64,000 nucleotides of DNA from the NCBI GenBank assembly GCA_003993805.1, contig RSEF01000012.1, positions 9,888,727 through 9,952,726 on the forward strand. The letters run 5' to 3'. The position numbers and the translations under genes were made by a program. Every line of letters starts with the position of its first letter. Position 1 is the stretch's first letter. The stretch comes from Himantopus leucocephalus. Taxonomy: Eukaryota; Chordata; Aves; Charadriiformes; Recurvirostridae. Positions 37,331 to 61,772 of the stretch are shown here, in pieces. The notes under the pieces were generated by a model, which did no database searches, was not told the DNA's origin, and saw only the letters and a program-made list of their open reading frames with translations.

Positions 37331-39194
37331 CAGGCCCCCGCACCCAACCCAGCGTCACACCCGACGGCCAACGCGGGTGTGATCCAGCACCCACGCTGCC
37401 GCACGCCTCCATGGCGAGGAGAAATAGGCTGCTTGGGTAGAGGAATTATTGATTGCAAGGCTGGGGAGTTAATAATTTTCTTCCATGGACTGGATCCTGT
37501 AATCAAGTCCCTGCGGGAGAGAATGATTAACCGGCTGGAGAGTTTGGCTTTTAAGGGAAGCGTAAAGCTGCATGAACTAACCTAGCATAGCTCGGACGGT
37601 GGCAGCTAGAGGGAAATACAGTAAATAATTAGCAGGATTTGGAGGTGCAAATACCAGACAGAGAAAATAAAAGCTTAGTATAGTAAACGAGGGAATAACT
37701 GGGACAAATGAGCCAAGGCTTAAAAAGGAAATTAAAGAAAATAACTGGCTAAATTTCAGCAAGTAAGTGGCAGTAAGAGCTGTCTGACTCTTGGGTGATT
37801 CTTGTTATCTGAGTCATTTCAAGGGCTGGAGGATAAACTGCGGCGTGGTTTTCTGCCCGTGGTTCACCTGGGGCTCCAGGGATTGCTTCTATGGGAATGA
37901 AAGGCTTTGGTAAGCTGAAATTTACTGTACAAGGTCTACACCTCTTCGGAAGATCTGTATATTGATCAAGTTTCGTGCTGTGCTCTAGCAAACAGCACAC
38001 ACAGAGGGTTTCAGGCCCACCCCACACGTACATCTTTCTCAACTTAAGTCTGCTGGATCCCCTTCTCAGGTCTAATTTCCCAGTTTCGCTGCAGCAAGCC
38101 TCATGGAGGGGACGTACCCTGAGAGTCTGCTGCCTGCCTCAGCCCTATTCCTCTAATTTTCCACTGGGGTGAACTAGGTTTTTATGCTGATGTCATGCAT
38201 TTGGCATGACATCTGGGAAAGCCAGTCCTTAGCTTGTCTCTTCTCACACTGTCCTTCAGGTTAATGATATGGTGCAATATTTTGACACGTTCTATTTATG
38301 GATCCAAGCTCAAAGGCTCGGCAGGCACCGGCATCTCTGAGTTATAGAAGGGACGCTTCCGTTTAAAGAGAGGTGGAGTGCTTCTGCCTAAAAAGTGCCC
38401 TGGTACCAGAGCCAGGAGTAAAATCCATGTCTTCTCACTTGTAGCCTCAGGCGCTAACTAGTTGAATGTGTTACCTCCCACATAACTGTGTCAGAAGGAG
38501 AGATTTTGCTTTCCAATCCACCTGCTCTTTCCATCTGATTCACTCTGAGGCTCGAGCCCAGCCCTTGGGACACCAGATCCAAAAGCTGTCTCTCAGGCAG
38601 AAGACTGCTGGGTGCCACCGCAAGGACACTTTGGATCCTGCCTTCCTCACTGCTTCCATGAAACGGAGGAGGTGGGGAATCCACACTTATGTTTCCCTTG
38701 TGTTTACAAGCCATGCCTTTCAGCCTAAACATGGTGTGTGCAAACATAACCAACTGGGCTCTTCCCACCTCCAAGGACTGCCCTGTCTCCTTAACTGCAT
38801 ACATCCTCCCACTTCAGCTGAGAGCTGCTGCTGTGTCATCTCCCTGTCCGGTGCATAAAGATGGCGGGGCTCACTGTTTGTCCTCGCTGTGTCACTTGGT
38901 GTTGCCAGGATGAAGCAAGACAAGAGGTGATATTTAGCGGCCCTTGGTATAGCCCTGAGGGCCCCAAGGAAGGCTGGCACTTGGCGCTGTGCCTTCTGCG
39001 ACCTGCTGTCCTTTGGCAATCTCACCTGACTTGCAGGCGCCGGAGGTGGAAGGTGCAGTCGTCGTTTCCAGAACAGCATTACACCCTCGTACTGTCACCA
39101 AATTCCACTCTTCTAGTATATTTTATCTCTCTAAAATACTCTTTCAGCTTTTATTAGATCAGTCTATTGGACAGGATATTAGTTCTCATCCGAA

Positions 39195-39262
39195 ACTGCT
39201 TTGCTGTTCACTTGCTGAGCAACTGCAGAGACAGATGTGCCTGTCTTGTTTCAGAGCTGCTC
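39195..39262 (+). repeat. Diverged dispersed repeat fragment, copy A
   Basis: This segment aligns with copy B at about 40,331-40,386 over roughly 55-60 bases. The shared core is AGCAACTGC.GAGACAGATGTG followed by CTGT and TTCAGA..GCTCT. The family is not identified. Confidence 0.5.
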
Positions 39263-40330
39263 TACTAAGCTACTGATTTCTAATATTAGGTGTGAATTTG
39301 CCCCACCTGGGCGTTACTCCAGTGTCTCTGCCCTTCTTTTCGTGGGAAATTCAGTCCCCAGGAGTCCTCCTGTGCTGTAAGCCACCAGTCTGCAAAATCC
39401 TAGTGGCGTGTTTTGATGCAGTCAGGAGTTTGGTGCGCAGCTGCATTCACCCCAGCAAGTGGTCCGTGCCCTGTCTGCATCTCCGCCCTCTCGCAAGCCC
39501 CAGGGCATCCTCCCTAGCACAGCAGAAGGAGCCCAGTCCCATGCATGGCGGCCCCCGGATTTTAGGGATGGTTTTAGCTTCCCAACCTCAGCTCTTCCCA
39601 AAGAGACTGAGCACCACAGCTCAAACACAGGACCACTTGTAGCTGGCATCCAAAGACAGCAGTGAAAACATGGACAGGGTCCGTGGTCTTGTGAGAAGGA
39701 CAGACAGAAATGCTGTCAGTCCATCCAGCCGTTCAGCACCTGGAGAGAGAGTGGCACCCTGTGGTGAGACCAGTTCATCACAGTGTGTCACCTAAGCCTT
39801 GTCAGACAGCACCACCTTACCCAGGTCCTGGGCTGCCTTCCTTTAAGCCACCGTGGTCTCTAGTAGCCTACAGGCAGGGGCATTTCTGGGGGTCCCTGTG
39901 CCTGTTTCGCTCCGAGCACCAGCCGGCTCCCGTCACGTGTCACAGAAAGGAGGATGAGCCACTCTCCTATTTATATCCTATGCTCCTGCTTTGCTATATT
40001 CGTACCAGGCTGAATCATCCAGCTGGGCTCCTGGAAGACCCATTTCAGGTCTATGATTGTCAGAGGCCTCTTCAGCCACTTTTGCTTCTGGTGTCTCCTG
40101 TTTCAGGGTTACTGTTCCACATCTGACTGCAGCCAAGAGCAGAAATAACCTGATACTAAGTAGTGGTCAGAAATCCTTCCGAGAAGACAGATGTCCAAAA
40201 TCCAAGTTCACCTACCGTTATGCAAGAGCCTGTGGCCTGGAATGGAAGTGTTTCACCTCCTTGCCAAACATCAGCCCATTCCAGTTTCTATGGGACAGCT
40301 GCTCTTCTTCCGTTCCTCTCCTAGACAGCA

Positions 40331-40386
40331 TCGCTTGCTGTGCCAAGCAACTGCGGAGACAGATGTGTCTGTTCTTCAGAACGGCT
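40331..40386 (+). repeat. Diverged dispersed repeat fragment, copy B
   Basis: This is the partner of copy A at about 39,195-39,262, in the same orientation. It lies 1.1 kb away and has a small deletion relative to copy A. It is just upstream of the MCM2 CpG island. Confidence 0.5.
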
Positions 40387-40779
40387 CTGATTATCTCCCC
40401 GTTACTCTTATTACATACAGACTCAGGCCAAAACAACCCCCAAACACCAGAAACCCCTTCCCACCTCGTGTAGTTGTAGTGTGAACCAGAATAAAGGCGA
40501 TTCAACCTGTTCTCCCGTGGGTCAGTGGCAAACCTGGCCAAGCCAGATTTGGTTTTAGCTGCAGAAGAAGCAGACATGAGGACAGGGACACGGGAATCCG
40601 CAGCGGGATCTCTCCCGTGGCTCGGGTTCCCGGCAGGAGGGGACCCCTCCAACTCAGGGGGAAATGCCCAAATGTTTGCCAAAATTTCCCAAAGTTTGCC
40701 ACTGCTGCCCACCAGTCGCCCGAAGTCCCTCGGCCGTGCCCGGGGGTGGCCGTACCCCCCGCCTCATCCATATTCATGC

Positions 40780-40899
40780 TGCGGGGCGGGGCCCGCCCCC
40801 GGGGCTATTCATTATTCATGAGGTTTCGCGCGCTTTCGCTGACCACGTGGGTCTATTTTCGCGCGGAATCCGGCTGGGCAGGAAGGAGCGGCGGCGGCG
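40780..40899 (+). promoter_or_regulatory. MCM2: MCM2 promoter: GC boxes, two E2F sites, E-box
   Basis: An inverted pair of GC boxes (GGGGCGGGGC then CCGCCCC) starts at 40,783. Two consensus E2F sites (TTTCGCGC) lie at 40,824-40,831 and 40,857-40,864. A perfect E-box (CACGTG, 40,844-40,849) lies between them. The start codon follows at 40,900. E2F control is the known mode of MCM gene induction at G1/S. No TATA box is seen. The transcription start is probably near or just after the second E2F site. Confidence 0.85.
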
Positions 40900-52495
<11,596 letters not shown>

Positions 52496-53104
52496 GGCTG
52501 GGGAAGCAGAGTTAACGGCCACGTGCTCCTGTGAGACAAAACCTGCATCTTGCATCCCTCCCAGGAGTGATACAGAGATCACAATCCAGCGGGACTAAGC
52601 TGCACATTCTCTTGCTTGCTTTGTGCCTTATGGATTAAGGGAGCGCTGAGCTGCTGAAGATCTTGTAAATAGAACAGAGTTAAGTAGTTAAATGCCCAGC
52701 CAAGTCTGTTTAGCAACTTCGTTCACTGTTTTGCCTTGTAGCTAAGCACAACAGGGAGAGAATTGCCGGCCACATAGATGGCATGTTTGCTGTTTGTTTG
52801 TCACTAGTTGTTATGGGCTCATCTGCAAGAGAGACCGAGTGGGAGCATTCGAAAAGCATTTGTCTGCCTTATCCACGCCCCTTGGATTGCAAGCACCCTC
52901 AGGGATTCTCTTTTCCCATCTCTGGCGACTGTGCAGCCTGCTGGGTGATAATTGAGACTGCTTTCAACTCTCCATGAACCAGCCAGCCGCTCCACTCCAG
53001 GCCTTTGTGCCTGACACTTGACATTTCCCCAGGTGCTCACATGGGTTGACCTTGTGCTTGGTTTCTGCAAGGGAGGGAGGGGAGCAGAGGAAGATGAGAA
53101 CTGA

Positions 53105-53110
53105 AATAAA
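53105..53110 (+). terminator. MCM2: MCM2 poly(A) signal
   Basis: AATAAA lies 610 bases after the stop codon and is followed by a GT-rich stretch (TGGTGATGTGTGTGGGC) at about 53,132-53,150, the usual downstream element. Cleavage would fall near 53,125. It is the first canonical signal I see after the stop. Confidence 0.85.
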
Positions 53111-53149
53111 ACATAACTATTTCTAATACTAGTGGTGATGTGTGTGGGC

Positions 53150-56100
53150 AGTGAAGGCTCCTCCAGTACATGCTGGGGCAGTGTCCAAAAGACTTAGGGA
53201 GGGGCTTCCCCTGCCTTACTGAGTTACCTCTGTGCAGCTGTTGGCAGATGTCAATTTATGGCTGGATTGAAGGACTGGCACCTAAACTGAATACCTTCTC
53301 ACACCCATTTGTTGAGGGTGAAGTACCCATGGTGCTGGTTTGGGGTGGAGCAATGGAGGAGCCCCGACCTGGAGGTTTTTAGGGAGGCCAGGATGAAGTC
53401 CATGTTCACATGCAATTTTCTTACTGTGTATGTTTTGAATACATTTGTTTTTCAATACTTTTGTGTTTCTTCCTCTTTTGGGAACTCCTGCAGCCACGCG
53501 GGGAAGAGCATAAGTGAGCAACCTGGATGCTGGACCAGCTGCTCAGCAGTTTGTGGGGCTGGGATTGGGTACAAACACGTCTCATGCTTGCTCTTCAGGT
53601 CAGTAGGAACTGCCAGTGCTGGTCTCAGCTATTGCACATCTTCACCTTGGGTAGATACCAGGACACGGTTGTCCACAGGACTGCATGAGCACTGCCTTTC
53701 CCACCAAGGGCCTGCCTGCAGTGGCTCCTTCCCTGTCTTGCCTGCTTATCGGAGCACTGACCCTCTGTGGGACTCTCTCCTGTAAATGTTTGTTATCACC
53801 TTGAGACTGTCCCATCACAGTACATATCTCCCACCTCCCTTCTTTTCCAACTCCTGGGTTAGACAGCCTTGATCTCATGGCTTGGCTCCCACTTGGATTC
53901 CAGTCTGGGAGAAGCAGTAAACCCTCTCCAAGACGCAGCTGAGGTCTGTAGTGAATGTGCTTAGCCTGGCTAGATTTACGGGACTGTAAGGCATCTCCAG
54001 CCTCCTCCTGCCTGTGCTCGAGAGAATTTGTAAGCTGGCTGCTGCAGTTCTGTGCTGGCCAAGCAGACATGTCCCTGGCTGTCGACACTGTGGGGTTTGT
54101 CATGGTGATGCGCGTGCGTGTGTGTCCTCTCAGCCTGGTTGTTACTCGGGAGCTAGCAGTGCTTGAACCCTGCTGGGGGCTTAGCACATGACTCTCAGCC
54201 TGAAACTGGCTCCGCATGTTGCCTTTTCTGTCTGCCAGCTCCCTCCTGTGTATTTGTTTAACTGTTTTGGCTGTTTTTTTCCCTTCCCACTGGGTCTCTG
54301 TCTACCAGGGCTTTCCGCAGGCAGCCCGTGGAGACACTTTCCTGGCATGCCTTCCCTGCCTGAGCTAGCCCTTTGCCCCCTGAATGTATGTGTCCAGGTC
54401 AGGTGTGCGCTGGGGACGGCAGAGCTGCCGTGTGCCTGGAACCGCGTGGTGAGGCCCAGCGTGGTCCCTCAGGGCTGGGCACAGAGCTGTTAGCACCTCA
54501 CCTCCTAATGCCAGGGGCCATGGGCAGAGGCCATCCCTGGGGACAGCAACTGCCAGCACTTGCAAGCTGTGCCCAGCTTTGTGGGAACCCACATACCTTG
54601 CCAGGGAAGGTGCTGGCCCTGAGGTAGCAAAACCAGCAGTGATGAGGGATGCAACAAGCTTTTCCAGCAAGCTGGTGTGTCCTGGGGTGAACGTTGGGTG
54701 TGGGAGGAGAAAGAGGCTTTGTGCTGCACTGGGGAAATACAAAACACTTCCTAAACACTTGCAACCTTGTGAAGCCTCTGCCGTGCCTGTAGTGACCTAC
54801 ACAGAGTTAAATACGTGGCCGAGCATGTCATCGCAAACTGTGAGAGAATACATGGGAATGGAGTGGGACTCCTGATTTTCCCAGCTCCTTGCCCTGCTGC
54901 TGGACAGAGCTGTTGACAGTCACCCTTCAGTTTTGTCCTACAACTTGCTCCTGCCTCCCATGCTCTGGTTCCCACCTCATTTGGCACACTGTGTGAGCAG
55001 TGGCAACAGAGAGATGCTACTGTTGGAGTCACTTATTTGTCACTTTGCTCGCTCTGCCTCCTCCCGAATCCTCACTACAAAGGCAGTTATGCCCTCCCAC
55101 CTTGTGTTGCCAGCATCCAGCAGAGCAATGAATTCTTGCAGCTGCGCCCTTGCTAATGTTGGCATCAGCCGCTCAGTGGAGTGTTAATGTCGGTCTGAAG
55201 GCATGTTCCTCCTCTCACGGCCACTGAGCTTTTCAGGTTCCCTGGAGCAAGCTTTGGCTGTTGACAGCATCAGGTGTCTGGTCTGGACAGGGGTGCGGAC
55301 AGGGGTGCAAACAGATGCTGCTTTGAACAGGGACTGCCTTGCCAGGGGGCATGTTCCAGCTGAACATAGCAGGGATTTTACTGCAGGGCTCTGGAGATCA
55401 GCAAGCCAAGCCGCGCTCTCATGAAACAAGGAGTTGCTCCCCTGACAACCTTGAGTTTAGCCAAGCTTGAGCACTTGGTTTCTTGCTGCTGTGATTCAAA
55501 CATCGCACAGTGCCTCTGACAACCTGGGGCAAAAGCCCCAGTCTTGGGGAGGTGAGGTTTGTCCCCAACAGGCCATGCCTGGGCTCAGATGGAAGATGAT
55601 GAGGGTGCTCCTTGCAAAGCAGACAGGGCTTTGTGAAGCCAGGCAGTGTCCCTTCGAGCAGCCATTCCCCCCTTGTGATTGTGGCTGTTGGCAAATACTG
55701 GGTGAGACTGGCTTGGAACAGCATCTTGATTTGAAGAGGGCATGATGGGCCAGATCCAGTTCAATTTGAACATGCTGTTTGCANTTGACCTTAGCCCAGC
55801 ACAGAGCATATATACGCACACACACATACAAACCATGCATACGTGCCTGCTTGGGGTACATGAGCAGGTGCCTGCAGATAACCAGCTAACACGTGAGGGT
55901 ATGTGCTCTGTGAAAAAGGGGGAGACAAGCCCCCTCGCCTTCCTGCAAGCTCTTTCCTACCTACTGACAGGGTTTACAGTTTTGATAGCTTCTGCCTTTA
56001 TTGTGATCATAAACCAACACACTACATCTGCAGGTCCTGGGTTGTATCCAGTGTGCTAATGGCTGTTTCTGAGTCTGCTTGTCAAATAGCAGATGCCCCT

Positions 56101-57310
56101 TGAGCAGGGGAAGTCCTACCTCCAGTAATACTTTTTTTTTCGCCTCAAATTAATGCCAAAGCCACTTAGAAAAATTAGCATATGCAGCATTTCTGGACCA
56201 GCAGTGTTTCACTTTCTCCCATGCCAGACTTTGGCTGGAACATACTCTGTCCATCTCCTGTATGCTTACTAAAGAGCTGTCTGGAAACCGGTTGACAAGA
56301 ACTTTCCCAGTGTAACTGTGCTCAAGATGTAGGAGTTGTGTTGGATGGTGTCATCTTCCTGTCCTAGAGGACGCCACCAGCTGCAGTTCAACCAGGAGGA
56401 CCACTTCATGTGCCTATGGCTCTGTCCTTGTTGACCTCAACTGACCTGAATACCTGAACTCCAGCATGTGATCACTGAGCTGTGAAGACAGTATGGGAAT
56501 ACATTTACAGGTGTGTATCTACAGGTACAGATGAGTCACTGCAGACAGCTACCCCTTGTGCCATGCTGCAGGGAGGATGCACTCTGAACTTCCTAGTATT
56601 TTTCCATCTCCTAAAATACTTTTCCACTTAACAAGGCAGAGCCAAAATTGGATCAGGCTTCTGCTGTATTTTGCATCTATTATGCAGTTCTTGCTGCCAT
56701 GACTGATTTAATGTCTCCATTATCACAGACTACTGGTCTGCCAATAACTCCAGCCATCTAGCATGCTCCTCAGCCACAACTAAAGGTCTGTGAGGAGCCT
56801 TGGGACACCGCTGAGCACTGCATCTTCAGACCAAATGCTCCTTGGAAGGGGGTTATGACTGTTTCTGCCCATCTTACAAGTCACTTCCCTCTAAAGGCAA
56901 GCTGTGGGGGGAACCCAGGGGAGGTGCTAAGTTTCTTCTCTGGGTTATCTAGTGCTCAAGGAGATCTGAAAGTAACTCCCCTGTGTGAAAGATAATGAAG
57001 AGCTTCAGTCCCATCAAAGCACATGGAAACACTTATGTGGAAACACCAGTAGTCCCCATAAGCCAGTGCATGGCTCTCCTTAGAGCCAACAGACACCAGC
57101 CCTCTTCAGACGCAGGCTGCTCCCTCTGCTCTGAAGACACCTGCATCCCAGCTATTAAAGAACCAGAAGTTTCTCAGCAGATAACATTAGGATTTTAAGT
57201 TTAGCAAGGAAAGGTATAAAGCCTCTCCAGGCTCTTACCAGTGAGGCTACTTTGCCTATTGAGAAGTGGAAACTCCCCTCCAACTTCTCAATTCACTGTG
57301 CAAGGAGAGA
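53150..57310. other. Intergenic region downstream of MCM2
   Basis: No exon is recognised on either strand. The frames here, the longest being 191 codons on the minus strand at 53,642-54,217, match nothing I know and lack splice context. A single N lies at 55,784. PODXL2 follows MCM2 in human, but none of its exons is recognisable here. Confidence 0.5.
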
Positions 57311-57318
57311 AACTTGTA

Positions 57319-57945
57319 TTGTCAGAGCCCTGGAGGGTACTAATAGGCCTTAATTGCCCTAACCAGCTCACCTGGGGCCTCCACCCACACCTCTGGCCCA
57401 GGTGCTCTATTTAAGCTCAGTGTGGGGGCCTCAGTGCCTGACTAAGCCAGGAGTACTGGTTTGCTGTGGTTAGTCACAGTTCCTATTGGTTTGGACTGTG
57501 ACCCATAGACTGCCTTCCTGACCTGACCTTGGCCCTCTTCTACTGCTATGGAGCTGCCAAGTGATCGCTGGATGATGTCTGACCACAGCTGTCATCAGCA
57601 GACCTTGATTCTGACTCTGACCTACTGACTGGCTTCCTGGATGGATGTTGGATTGACTTCATCACCATGAGCTTCTCTGAGGATCTGGATTTCTGGCTGT
57701 TATCCCTGAGCTGTCCTGCTCATCCCCTTTGGGTACTGGGGGGGACCCTGTTCTCCTGGTTGTTATTTTGCTCAGCTCTCTGGTGCGTGCTCCTTAAACC
57801 CTGCATTGCAAGGGCTTGGCAATCACTTATTTGGACTCAGGTCATGCCTCTAAAACAGGCAGGCTTAAGACCAAACCTCCTGCACCTTGTGACTGACCTC
57901 CTGGCTCTACTGGGCTCTAGCCCGCTTATCCTTCTGCCCCAGTAA
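57319..57945 (+). mobile_element. Possible old LTR (solo) of a retroelement
   Basis: A segment beginning TGTCAGAGCCC holds an AT-rich TATA-like box (CTATTTAAGCTCAG, about 57,407-57,420) after a GC-rich stretch. It then runs into a long C/T-rich tract with repeated CTGAC..TTGG and CTTCCTGG phrases. This layout resembles the U3-R-U5 order of vertebrate LTRs. No gag or pol remnants, clear terminal CA or target duplication were established. Boundaries are approximate, and it could equally be an unrelated interspersed repeat. Confidence 0.3.
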
Positions 57946-57949
57946 AAAG

Positions 57950-60900
57950 CTTCAGAAGGTGTGAGGTTTCCCTGCCCTTACGACATCTATTTTTCTGCAT
58001 TTCTGCAGTTTCCGTCCCTTGCAGAAAAGCATTTGGTCTCTGCTTAGGATCTGAGATGATGAGCTCAATGCAGAGATAAGGGGGTTCTCCAAGCTGTGCT
58101 GTACAGAAGCCCAGCTTAAATGATGTGAGTAATCCATGAGATATGTAGTCCTTTCTGGCTGGGCGCTCAGCAGTCACCCCTCATGCAAGTGGAAGGCTGC
58201 GACCATCCCTCTGCCCGCTAGCTCCTACAGAGCACTGTGACTGGGTTGCTATTCCTTGGGAGTGAGAAGCCCAGTCCCCTGGGCTATGAGGGAACCTGCA
58301 TGAGCTTTCAGTTGGAGAGCTGTCTGCTTCCTTGCCCCAGGTGGTTCTGTTAAAGGTTATTCTGGTCCCTTAATCAAATTCAATCTAGCTTGGTTTTCCT
58401 CTGCCCTCTAGAAGTCCGCTGAGGTTTGCTGTCGGAGCCTCCTGCAGGAGAATGGCGTGGCTATTAATGCAGCAATCAAGTCCGCTTTAGTGAGGAGAGA
58501 AATGTAAAGCTTTGGGGATGGGAGGCAGCAGGGGCACGTGAAAACTGGAAAAGTAAAGCACAACTTGCTCGCTCTTCCACTGCGCCTTACAGCAGGGGAT
58601 GGGAAACAGGCAGGGCTGGTAGCAGCGCTGTCCCCCAGGTGGGCGGCGTGCCCTCCCCTACGGGCAGCAAGGCGATGCAGGGAGATGAAGAAAGGCTCAA
58701 AGTGATACAGAAAATCTTGCTCCTGGGCTCCGAATAGAGCAGATTCTGTTCCCTTCTAATTACAGCGTATCCTGGAAGGCATTAATTGCTCCAGGTCACT
58801 CCTCTTGAAGTGTTTATTATACGTCTTCACCAGCAGGATTTTGGATGAGAGCAGAAAATGTGCATTTCGCCCAGAGAATGGCTGTGTGCCTGGGCTATGC
58901 AAGAATAGAGCGGGTACCCGCCCCTGCCTGGTACAGTCAAAACGTTTCACAGTGTCCCAGCATTAAAAAGGCTAAGTCAGCAAATAAGCTTATATAAAGC
59001 TTGTCGGGGGCTCTGAAGTAACTTCACGTACGCTGGAACAAGGGAGAGGTTAAATCTTTCCTTGTGCCTACGGAAGGAGGGGCAGGGGAATTCTCCAACT
59101 TTCCTCTCCTGGGGGGATGAGATGCCAAAAGGCTGCACAGCTTCATAGAAACTGGGGTTAAATCGCATGGCGTGCCACTGGCCTGCTGTGTCACCCGGTC
59201 TCCGTCCCGAAGAGCCAGCGATCCTAACGGGACAAAGTCTGGGAGCAAGTTCTTCCCGTTCGATCTAAGAATGGGCACAGATCACCTTCTGCTGTCCGGA
59301 CGATTGTCAGTGTGCGAAGGAAGAAGGGTTAAACCTTTTTCCTGGTACCAGTGACATTTTGCATTTTCTAACACTGCAAGAACTTAACATCTGACTGCTT
59401 AGTTGTTTTGCTTATTGTTTACTGTCTTGCTCTGCTGAGCAAGGGCAATAGATCACTTTCACCCTTGTAGGTGGATTCAGTTTTGCTGTATTTAGGAGAA
59501 TAAAACATCTCACCAGCATATTTCAAATTAATGTGTTGCCTTTTTTTTTTTAAACGGAGTTTCAAAATAAGTTATGTTTCTGTTGAGATTAGACTTTGTG
59601 CTTAATTTCTTTTTAATTAACAAGTCGTAGGCACCAAATTCTTTCCCTTAGCTATCACCTCATCCCTCTACCTCAGTAGTATTTGTTTGCAAGTATCTTG
59701 GAACAAAATGTGACCCTTAAATTGAAAACGGAAAGCTGGCTGGATTTCTGGAAGGCAAAAGCTGTTACGGTAACTTACAGGGGGAGATGGCAGAAGAATT
59801 CTCAGTTTTGCCAGCCTAAAATACACGCTTGCTTTCTGATTCTGCCTAACAGACGTAACTGTGAAATTGAACAATTTTGGGGAAGAACAGAAAAGCATAG
59901 ATAATGGTAATACCGAGAAAAATTTCTCAACAGCTTTGAAGCAGCTATAAAGAAGCATTTAGTGCAATTGTAAAGCCCTTTTTACCAGTGCTCTGAACAT
60001 CGTTGGAGAATATACACCAGGTAGGGAAGCTGGAGGAGATCAAATGAGAAATGACAAGCCTTTGACTATAAAGCTGTCAATACCGCAGAGGAGAGCCAAG
60101 CCAGCCGTACCTATTCCAGGGAGCGTAAAATGAAGACACGAGGGCTGTGCTGGGTTTAAGTCCATGCTGTTTTTAAAGAGAGCTGGCGTTGCCCATCTCT
60201 GCTGGCCGTTTTCTGCTCCGCTGGCAGCGCTGACCTGGCTGATCAATGTTGCCACTAATTTTATTTAATTTTCTTGCCTGGGGTGTATCTTCTCCTTTCA
60301 TACTCCCCCTTTGTTGCTCAGTCTAAGGTTGATGTATAATGCCAAAATAAATCCGGGGAGCACCACGAGCCTCATAGAAAGTGTGCTCGCTGCCATGCCT
60401 GTGTGATTTCCTTCCCTCTGATTCGAGGCTGTGTAATACATGAGGGTGTTTTTGCGCTTTCTTTGATGTGATTAGGCTGTTTCAGACACTGGATTCAGTT
60501 TCTAAGATTTGGGAGCTGGATGTGGCAGGGCCAGGAGATCTGAAAGGCTTTTAGTTACCCACTTGTAGTAAGCCACCTGCATGCTAAGACAGCCAAATTA
60601 CCAGCAGCAAAGTGAAAAATGACAAGAGCATTCATTAACTGCCATGCCTGGACTAGAATCTGAGAGCACTGAAGTGTTTTTATCTCATCAAATGGGTAAG
60701 CGACAGCTCGGTAGTTCCTGCTGCATTTCCTGCTCGGCGGGAGCTGGGGGCTGCATTGATTCTGGGATAAAAAGGACTTTCAGAGCACTGGAAGGACGTG
60801 GTCCAAAAGAAGCCAAAAGTGGATACTTTGGTTCCAGCCTGTCGGCTTTGCCTTGCCGCGTTGGGTAACGGGTGCAGCCAGTCTGTTACCTGCCCTTGTC

Positions 60901-61770
60901 ACTCTCGGGGTAGCAGCTGCATGGGAGCAGATGATGGAAGGAAAGAGCTGGCAAAAAGAGGCATGCAACTGCACAAAGGGGTGACGTGTGCCAGCGTTGG
61001 CCTGGCAGGAGCTGTGGAGGTCGGTATCGATAACACCGAGTACCCCCGGTTGGCTGATTGATTCACTAGAGAGTTCAGCGGTCTTTGGTACCTTTCTTTG
61101 GTTGACGAAAACTGGCAAGTTTGTGCCAGAAAAATATACCATCAATATTTTTTTCAGGAGATTCACTCTTCAACAACAACAACAACCAAAAAGGTTCAAT
61201 TCTTACAGAAAAAAAAAGGCTTTGGAGTATTTTTAATGAACACTTATTTGAGGAATAAGAATGTTTGAATTTAAAATCCTGATCACCTTCAGACCTACGT
61301 CCTGTCGTCTCGGCAACATGCTCTAGGGGAGACATGGAGCACTGGGACCTGGTGCAAAGGCGCTTGGGGAGGCCATGACAGCACGGCTGCCTCCTCACTC
61401 AGACCTTGCCGTGTTGGATTTTAGCATGTCCTGCCCTCCTGGAGATATTCGACAAGAGAAAATTGTTTTGAAACCCAAAGAAAAGGCTCCTAGCCGCTGC
61501 TGTTGAGGAAAGCTTGAAAACGTGAGCTGAACAGGAAGGGACTGATATGTTTCTGGGTCCTTCGGCTTGGAGTCATACCCTGTTTTACAGATTCGTGATG
61601 CTTGGGGCCTGACCAGGTCTCTTGAATATTTGGTGGGGCTGAATCGGGAGCTGCACAGCTCCTCTGAGGGGGCAGAGGCTGGAGGCGGGCGAGAGGGAAG
61701 CGGGGAGACTGCAGCTCACCCAGCAGGCGAGAGGGGCTGCGGCACAGGGAGCTGGTGGGTGTTCCTCCTC
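57950..61770. other. Gene-poor intergenic stretch
   Basis: No exon, RNA gene or classified repeat is recognised. Reading frames are all under 130 codons and unsupported. Confidence 0.5.
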
Positions 61771-61772
61771 AC

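Larger units (their letters stand above)
37340..40530. other. TPRA1-MCM2 intergenic region
   Basis: No exon or RNA gene was recognised. It holds two diverged copies of one repeat fragment (about 39,195-39,262 and 40,331-40,386) and a YY1-like AAGATGGCGG at 38,858-38,867 outside any CpG island. The open frames here are short and unsupported. Confidence 0.5.

Noticed and set aside
53355..53400. Possible CR1 fragment near the phrase CTGGAGGTTTTTAGGGAGGCC
   Set aside because: Only a short resemblance to the CR1 ORF2 3' region; too short to separate from chance.
53642..54217. 191-codon minus-strand frame downstream of MCM2
   Set aside because: Low-complexity basic and serine-rich product with no homologue recognised and no splice or promoter signals.
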